Assembly (NCBI GenBank): GCA_050250795.1
Contig: JBFWNZ010000109.1
Coordinates: 1-10,614 of the forward strand
Length of the DNA stretch: 10,614 bases
Direction: 5' to 3'
Source of the DNA: JBFWNZ01 sp050250795
Lineage (GTDB): Bacteria; Pseudomonadota; Alphaproteobacteria; UBA8366
Each line of letters begins with the position of its first letter. The first letter of the stretch is position 1. This document shows positions 7,392 to 10,614 of this stretch, one piece after another. The position numbers were made by a program, and so were the translations under genes. Under the pieces are notes generated by a model, which did no database searches, was not told the origin of the DNA, and saw only the letters and a program-made list of their open reading frames with translations.

Positions 7392-8312
7392 ATGACGATC
7401 ACCCTGTACGAGAATTTCCGCGCCATCTTCTACACACCATTCTACCTCGTGCATGCCTTGGGAGCATTCGAGGCGGAAGGTGTGGACGTGGAGATGTCGC
7501 TGGCGCCGGTGCAGCCGCAGGTCGGGGCGGACGTGATCGCGGGGCGGGTCGATGTCGCCTGGGGCGGTCCGATGCGGGTGATGGTGCATCATGATGAGGC
7601 TCCGAACTGCGGGCTCGTCTCCTTCTGCGAAGCGGTCCGGCGCGACCCGTTCATCCTGGTCGGGCGCACGCCCAAGCCGGATTTTGCGCTGTCCGATCTC
7701 AAGACGACCCGACTTGGCAGTGTGTCGGAAGTGCCGACCCCCTGGATGTGCCTCCAGGAGGACGTGCGGCAGGCCGGCATCGACCCGGCGACGCTGCCTC
7801 GGGTCGGCGACCGCACGATGCCGCAGAATGTGGCGGCCTTGCGGGCGGGCGAACTCGATGTCGTGCAGCTCTTCCAGCCTTATGCCGAGGAATTGCTGGC
7901 CGACGGCACGGGGCACCTTTGGTACGCGCAGGCAACGCGCGGCCTGTGCAGCTATACGACCTATAATGCGTTGCGGCGTACGGTCGAGACCAAAGGCGAC
8001 GCGCTCTACCGTATGACGCGCGCGATGTACCGGACGCAGAAGTGGCTCGCCGCTGCGGATACGACCGCTGTCGTCGGTGCGCTCCGGCCGTTCTTTTCCG
8101 AACTGCCGATGGAGATTCTGACGGCGTCGGTGCAGCGCTATCGCGACCTTGGCATCTGGAGCACCGATCCGGTGATGCAGCCCCAGGGCTTCACCCGGCT
8201 GCGCCGCAGCCTGCTGACCGGCGGGCTCATCAAATATGCACCGGACTATGACGGTGCGGTGGACATGCGCTTCGCGCATCAGGTTGTCCGCGAAGACCCG
8301 CCCTCCATGTGA
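7392..8312 (+). CDS. NMT1/THI5-like substrate-binding protein without a signal peptide
   Basis: This 306-residue protein looks like the periplasmic-binding fold of the SsuA/ThiY/THI5 group. Early features are FYTPFYLVHALGAFEAEGVDVE, typical of the first lobe (about 13-34), then VIAGRVDVAWGGPM (48-61) and a hinge-like stretch LGSVSEVPTPW with MPQNVAALRAGELDVVQLF (143-161). Family members bind pyrimidine thiamine precursors, sulfonates or related small molecules for ABC import; yeast Thi5 instead makes HMP phosphate. Two things are odd. The protein starts directly at the fold (MTITLYENFR) with no signal peptide, and no ABC permease or ATPase gene is adjacent. The Cys-rich CCCFC motif of yeast Thi5 is absent. 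GGGGGAG at 7382-7388 supports the start, and no exported upstream version fits. It may be a cytosolic binding protein or enzyme; the ligand is unknown. Confidence 0.8.
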   Translation: MTITLYENFRAIFYTPFYLVHALGAFEAEGVDVEMSLAPVQPQVGADVIAGRVDVAWGGPMRVMVHHDEAPNCGLVSFCEAVRRDPFILVGRTPKPDFALSDLKTTRLGSVSEVPTPWMCLQEDVRQAGIDPATLPRVGDRTMPQNVAALRAGELDVVQLFQPYAEELLADGTGHLWYAQATRGLCSYTTYNALRRTVETKGDALYRMTRAMYRTQKWLAAADTTAVVGALRPFFSELPMEILTASVQRYRDLGIWSTDPVMQPQGFTRLRRSLLTGGLIKYAPDYDGAVDMRFAHQVVREDPPSM

Positions 8313-8327
8313 GGCATCTCTCGGCGC

Positions 8328-8356
8328 TTGCTCCGGCGGCCTCGAAACCTTAGCTT
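8328..8356 (+). promoter_or_regulatory. Possible tRNA promoter
   Basis: TTGCTC (8328-8333) and TAGCTT (8351-8356) are 17 bases apart and lie just before the tRNA at 8366, the right place for a sigma-70 promoter. Each box matches consensus at only three of six positions, so this is a placement-based guess. Confidence 0.22.
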
Positions 8357-8365
8357 CTCCGCCGT

Positions 8366-8442
8366 CGGGGCGTGGCGCAGTCTGGTAGCGCATCTGCTTT
8401 GGGAGCAGAGGGTCGTTGGTTCGAATCCAGCCGCCCCGACCA
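8366..8442 (+). tRNA. tRNA-Pro (anticodon UGG)
   Basis: A complete 77-base cloverleaf is present. The acceptor stem is CGGGGCG/CGCCCCG with the C1-G72 pair usual for bacterial tRNA-Pro. The D arm is GCGC...GCGC. The anticodon arm is TCTGC-TTTGGGA-GCAGA with anticodon TGG followed by G37, and the T arm is GTTGG-TTCGAAT-CCAGC. The discriminator base is A8439 and the CCA end is encoded at 8440-8442. It reads proline CCN codons, chiefly CCA and CCG. It lies 53 bp after the THI5-like gene and 56 bp before the decarboxylase-family gene, all on one strand. Confidence 0.97.
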
Positions 8443-8455
8443 ATTCCCTCCCGGT

Positions 8456-8472
8456 GCGCCGGTTCCGGGCGC
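8456..8472 (+). other. GC hairpin after the tRNA
   Basis: GCGCC (8456-8460) can pair with GGCGC (8468-8472) around a 7-base loop, 14 bases past the tRNA end. No T-tract follows, so it is a weak terminator at best and may be a processing or pausing structure. Confidence 0.2.
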
Positions 8473-8484
8473 CCGTATCCCTCA

Positions 8485-8491
8485 AGAGGAG
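8485..8491 (+). promoter_or_regulatory. Ribosome binding site that sets the decarboxylase start
   Basis: AGAGGAG ends seven bases before ATG 8499. The same frame is open back to 8328 through the whole tRNA, so this site rejects the longer 191-residue reading. Confidence 0.7.
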
Positions 8492-8498
8492 ACGTCCG

Positions 8499-8903
8499 AT
8501 GGCCGCCAAGGATCCGTACGATCGTAACGAACGCTTTCAGAGCGGCGACAAGGTCCGGCGCGAGGTGCTGGGCGAGGACCGCGTCAACAAGGCGGTCGCA
8601 CGCGACAGCGACAGCGATTTTACGACGCCGCTGACGCAGTGGACCACGGAGAACATCTGGGGCCAGATTTGGACCCGGCCGGGTCTCTCGCGTCGCGACC
8701 GCAGCATGATCAATCTCGCGATGCTGGCGGCCGTGAACCGTCCGCACGAGATCGAGTTGCATCTGCCGGGCGCGCTCAAGAACGGGCTGACGCGGGCGGA
8801 AATCCAGGAAGTGCTGTTGCAGGTAACGGCTTATGCCGGAGCGCCGGCGGGCGTCGACTCCTTTGCCGTCGTTCACAAGTTCTTCAAGGAACGCGGCGAG
8901 TAG
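8499..8903 (+). CDS. Carboxymuconolactone decarboxylase family protein
   Basis: This 134-residue protein spans the full length of the small decarboxylases related to PcaC. Visible blocks are REVLGEDRV near the N-terminus, NIWGQIWTRPGLSRRDRS (52-69), and HEIELHLPGALKNGLTRAEIQEVLLQ followed by AYAGAPAGVDSF (83-122). The E..H..GAL.NGLT..EI.E...Q...Y.G.PA pattern is that of gamma-carboxymuconolactone decarboxylase, which acts in the protocatechuate branch of aromatic catabolism. There is no CxxC pair, so an AhpD-type peroxidase role is unlikely. No other pca gene is in view, so the substrate may differ, and I give no gene symbol. It lies 56 bp after tRNA-Pro and 27 bp before the reductase gene, which suggests co-transcription with the latter. 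Confidence 0.9.
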   Translation: MAAKDPYDRNERFQSGDKVRREVLGEDRVNKAVARDSDSDFTTPLTQWTTENIWGQIWTRPGLSRRDRSMINLAMLAAVNRPHEIELHLPGALKNGLTRAEIQEVLLQVTAYAGAPAGVDSFAVVHKFFKERGE

Positions 8904-8930
8904 AACCGTACCGAAGCAGGGAGGCCGAGC

Positions 8931-9833
8931 ATGAGCGACAAGCGTATCGGATTCATCGGATTGGGCATGATGGGCGGGCCGATGACCGGCCGTCTTCTGG
9001 ACCGCGGCCATAAGCTGGTCGTGCTCGATGTGGATGAGACGAAGATACAGGCAGCCGTCGCACGCGGTGCCGAGCGGGCGTCGAGCCCCAAGGATTTGGC
9101 CTCCCAGGTCGATACGGTGATCGTCAGCCTGCCGACCCCGGCCGTGGTGGAGAAGGTCGCCCTTGGGCCGGGCGGCCTCGTGGAAGGAACGGCGATCAAG
9201 GACTATGTCGACCTGTCCACGACCGGTGCGGTGGTTGCGAAGCGCGTGGCGGCCGGCCTGAAGGCCAAGGGTATCGAAGCGCTCGACTGTCCGGTTAGCG
9301 GCGGCGAGCCGGGCGCCATCAAGGGCACGCTCGCGATCATGGTTTCGGGCAACCGTGCGCTTTACGACCGGGTGAAGCCGTATCTGGACGTCGTCGGCAA
9401 CCAGCAATTCTATCTCGGCGACAAGGCCGGGCTGGGCCAGACGATGAAGGTCGCGAACAATTTCATGTCGGCGACGAACACCCTTGTCACGGCGGAAGCG
9501 CTGGTGATGGGCGTGAAGGCCGGTCTCGATCCCAAGGTCATGCTGGACGTGATCAACGCCTCGACCGGCCGGAACAACGCCAGCGAGACGAAATATCCGC
9601 AACTCGTCCTGCCGCGGAAATTCCACAGCATGAAAAGCGAACTGCTGCTCAAGGACCTGACCTTGTGCCGTGACGAGGCGGAATCGCTGGGCGTGCCGAT
9701 GTGGCTGCTCAATACGGTACGGCAGTATCTTGTCTACGCCTGTGCGCGCGGCGGCGCACAGGAGCCGTCCATCGGTCTGATCCGCTATCTGGAGGAATGG
9801 GCCGGCGTGCAGGTGGGCGAGGAAACCGAATAG
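8931..9833 (+). CDS. NAD(P)-dependent 3-hydroxyisobutyrate dehydrogenase-family oxidoreductase
   Basis: This 300-residue enzyme belongs to the beta-hydroxyacid dehydrogenase family, which interconverts hydroxyacids and the matching semialdehydes or keto acids with NAD(P). The N-terminal Rossmann domain has GFIGLGMMGGPM (7-18) with the GxGxxG loop at 10-15. Asp33 in the VLDVD stretch, at the end of the second strand, hints at NAD over NADP. The substrate-binding signature is DCPVSGGEPGAIKGTL (119-134). The catalytic lysine is Lys173 in GQTMKVANN, with Asn177 alongside, and KDL (241-243) follows in the C-terminal helical domain. All key residues are present. GGGAGG at 8919-8924 sets the start. 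Relatives include tartronate semialdehyde reductase, 2-(hydroxymethyl)glutarate dehydrogenase and L-threonate dehydrogenase, and the sequence alone does not choose among them. It probably shares a transcript with the decarboxylase-family gene. Confidence 0.92.
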   Translation: MSDKRIGFIGLGMMGGPMTGRLLDRGHKLVVLDVDETKIQAAVARGAERASSPKDLASQVDTVIVSLPTPAVVEKVALGPGGLVEGTAIKDYVDLSTTGAVVAKRVAAGLKAKGIEALDCPVSGGEPGAIKGTLAIMVSGNRALYDRVKPYLDVVGNQQFYLGDKAGLGQTMKVANNFMSATNTLVTAEALVMGVKAGLDPKVMLDVINASTGRNNASETKYPQLVLPRKFHSMKSELLLKDLTLCRDEAESLGVPMWLLNTVRQYLVYACARGGAQEPSIGLIRYLEEWAGVQVGEETE

Positions 9834-9849
9834 GCGAGGCCTTGCCTAT
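9830..9849. terminator. 20-bp palindrome spanning both convergent stop codons
   Basis: ATAGGCGAGGCCTTGCCTAT is palindromic except for one central pair that becomes G-U in plus-strand RNA. It contains the TAG of the reductase gene (9831-9833) and the reverse-strand TAG of the permease gene (9846-9848). An 8-bp stem with a GGCC loop could form in the plus-strand transcript. There is no T-tract, so intrinsic termination is uncertain; a bidirectional 3'-end signal is the most natural role. Confidence 0.35.
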
Positions 9850-10614
9850 CCTGCCGTGAACAGGCCTAGGAAGTTCCACCACAGGAACTGCAAGGGCACG
9901 ATGAGCAGGAAATAGGACAGGCTGTAGAGCAGGCAGAAGCGGACGGCATCCGCGTAGGGAATGCGCGCGAGCGTGATGCCGACCAGCACGGACGGCCCTT
10001 GATACGGGAGCAGGATTGCGGCGTTGGCGATGACTTGCGTCATCAGCACGCTCAGCAGGGGCCATCCGGTCGCCTGGGCAATGTCGGCGGCCAAGGGGGT
10101 CAGCACGGCCGGCGCGCCCGAAACGGCGATCACATTCGCAACCGCCGTATTGATCGCCAGAATCTTTGCAAAGTTGAGCGCGTTGTCGCCGGGATGAAAA
10201 TCGGCGGCGCGCAAGACGACATGGCTCAGTTGGCCGCCGAGCCCGCTGTGCTCGACAATCGCGCCCAGGCTGATGGCGCCGGCGACGAAGAGCCAGGGGC
10301 CATAGTCCATGTCCTTGCGCAGGGCGTCGGCCGGAACCAGCGCGATCCCCGGCAGGATCATCAGCAACGCGGCGCCGAGGCCGACCCAGGCCGGTGCGAT
10401 TCCATGCAAGCTGTCCGTCGCCCAGAGTATCAAGGTGAGAAGCAGCAGGATCGACAAGCGACGGGCGTCGGCCGTGAAGGGGGCTGCGGCTTCATCGGTG
10501 GCCCGCGGCTGCAGCCGGTCGCGGAAGAGAAGAAGCGCCATGCCCACCGTCACCGCGAGCGAACCGAGGCCGAGAACCGGCATATGCAGCGCGATGAATG
10601 GGCCATAGTGCAGC
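9846..10614 (-). CDS. SLC13/DASS-like anion permease, N-terminally truncated by the window edge
   Basis: This is the C-terminal 256 residues of a polytopic inner-membrane transporter. The frame runs off the right edge (LHYGPFIALHMPVLG...), so the true start lies beyond it; the internal Met at 10583 is not a convincing start. Hydrophobic segments include LAVTVGMALLLF, LSILLLLTLILWATDSLHGI, WVGLGAALLMILPGIALVP, LFVAGAISLGAIV and TAVANVIAVSGAPAVLTPLA, with a final pair near the C-terminus. The HGI...AWVGL and GAISLGAIVEHSGLG stretches fit the second half of divalent anion:sodium symporters. The usual SNT substrate motif is not clear; AVANVIAVSGAP occupies about that place. Likely cargo is a di- or tricarboxylate or sulfate-like anion, which would suit the adjacent catabolic genes. 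CitMHS/ArsB-type relatives are alternatives. Confidence 0.78.
   Translation of the reverse strand, partial: LHYGPFIALHMPVLGLGSLAVTVGMALLLFRDRLQPRATDEAAAPFTADARRLSILLLLTLILWATDSLHGIAPAWVGLGAALLMILPGIALVPADALRKDMDYGPWLFVAGAISLGAIVEHSGLGGQLSHVVLRAADFHPGDNALNFAKILAINTAVANVIAVSGAPAVLTPLAADIAQATGWPLLSVLMTQVIANAAILLPYQGPSVLVGITLARIPYADAVRFCLLYSLSYFLLIVPLQFLWWNFLGLFTAG

Noticed and set aside
8366..8442. tRNA-Pro as an integration site for a genomic island
   Set aside because: No integrase gene and no second copy of the tRNA 3' end are seen in the window.
8328..8498. N-terminal extension of the decarboxylase-family protein
   Set aside because: The extension would translate through the tRNA. The ribosome binding site at 8485-8491 and the family length fit the start at 8499.
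8279..8509. A 76-residue minus-strand frame with AAGFEPTTLCSQSRCATRLRH
   Set aside because: This is the well-known false protein made by reading a tRNA gene backwards; here it covers tRNA-Pro.
7362..9626. A 754-residue open frame on the minus strand across three genes and the tRNA
   Set aside because: It runs antisense to the THI5-like, decarboxylase and reductase genes and contains a GWIRTNDPLLPKQ stretch, a known artefact of translating a tRNA region. No real domain is visible.

Overview
The window is GC-rich chromosomal DNA, most likely from an alphaproteobacterium, perhaps of the Rhodospirillales. The evidence is the PleC/DivJ-like histidine kinase core, the Atm1-type ABC exporter and the protein sequence style. 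This placement rests on recognition, not on a search. I found no insertion sequence, integrase, CRISPR array, phage gene or replication origin.

Layout. (1) 1-897, plus strand: the 3' end of an Mrp-type Na+/H+ antiporter subunit D-like gene. (2) 910-4155, minus strand, convergent with it: a large soluble sensor histidine kinase with six PAS domains. (3) 4156-4299: a divergent intergenic region with a perfect 9-bp inverted repeat, a 7-bp tandem repeat and a CtrA-box-like element. (4) 4300-6601, plus strand: an Atm1-type ABC exporter followed closely by a secreted DUF192 protein. (5) 6711-7349: a lipoprotein of unknown function. (6) 7392-8312: an NMT1/THI5-like binding protein without an export signal. 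(7) 8366-8442: tRNA-Pro(UGG). (8) 8499-9833: a carboxymuconolactone decarboxylase-family gene and a 3-hydroxyisobutyrate dehydrogenase-family reductase, spaced like an operon. (9) 9846-10614, minus strand: the 3' end of an SLC13/DASS-like permease gene, convergent with the reductase.

How the genes may work together. The left half is housekeeping and signalling: cation/proton exchange, a multi-input cytosolic kinase, and a glutathione-linked thiol or metal exporter. The right half resembles an uncharacterised small-molecule catabolism locus: a ligand-binding protein, a decarboxylase-fold enzyme, an NAD(P)-dependent hydroxyacid or semialdehyde reductase, and an anion permease. No gene in the window names the substrate, so a shared pathway is inference. 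I see no clearly new defence or mobile system. The points most worth a second look are the signal-less THI5-like protein with its neighbours, the intergenic repeats at 4202-4295, the lipoprotein of unknown family, and the palindrome that spans both convergent stop codons near 9840.
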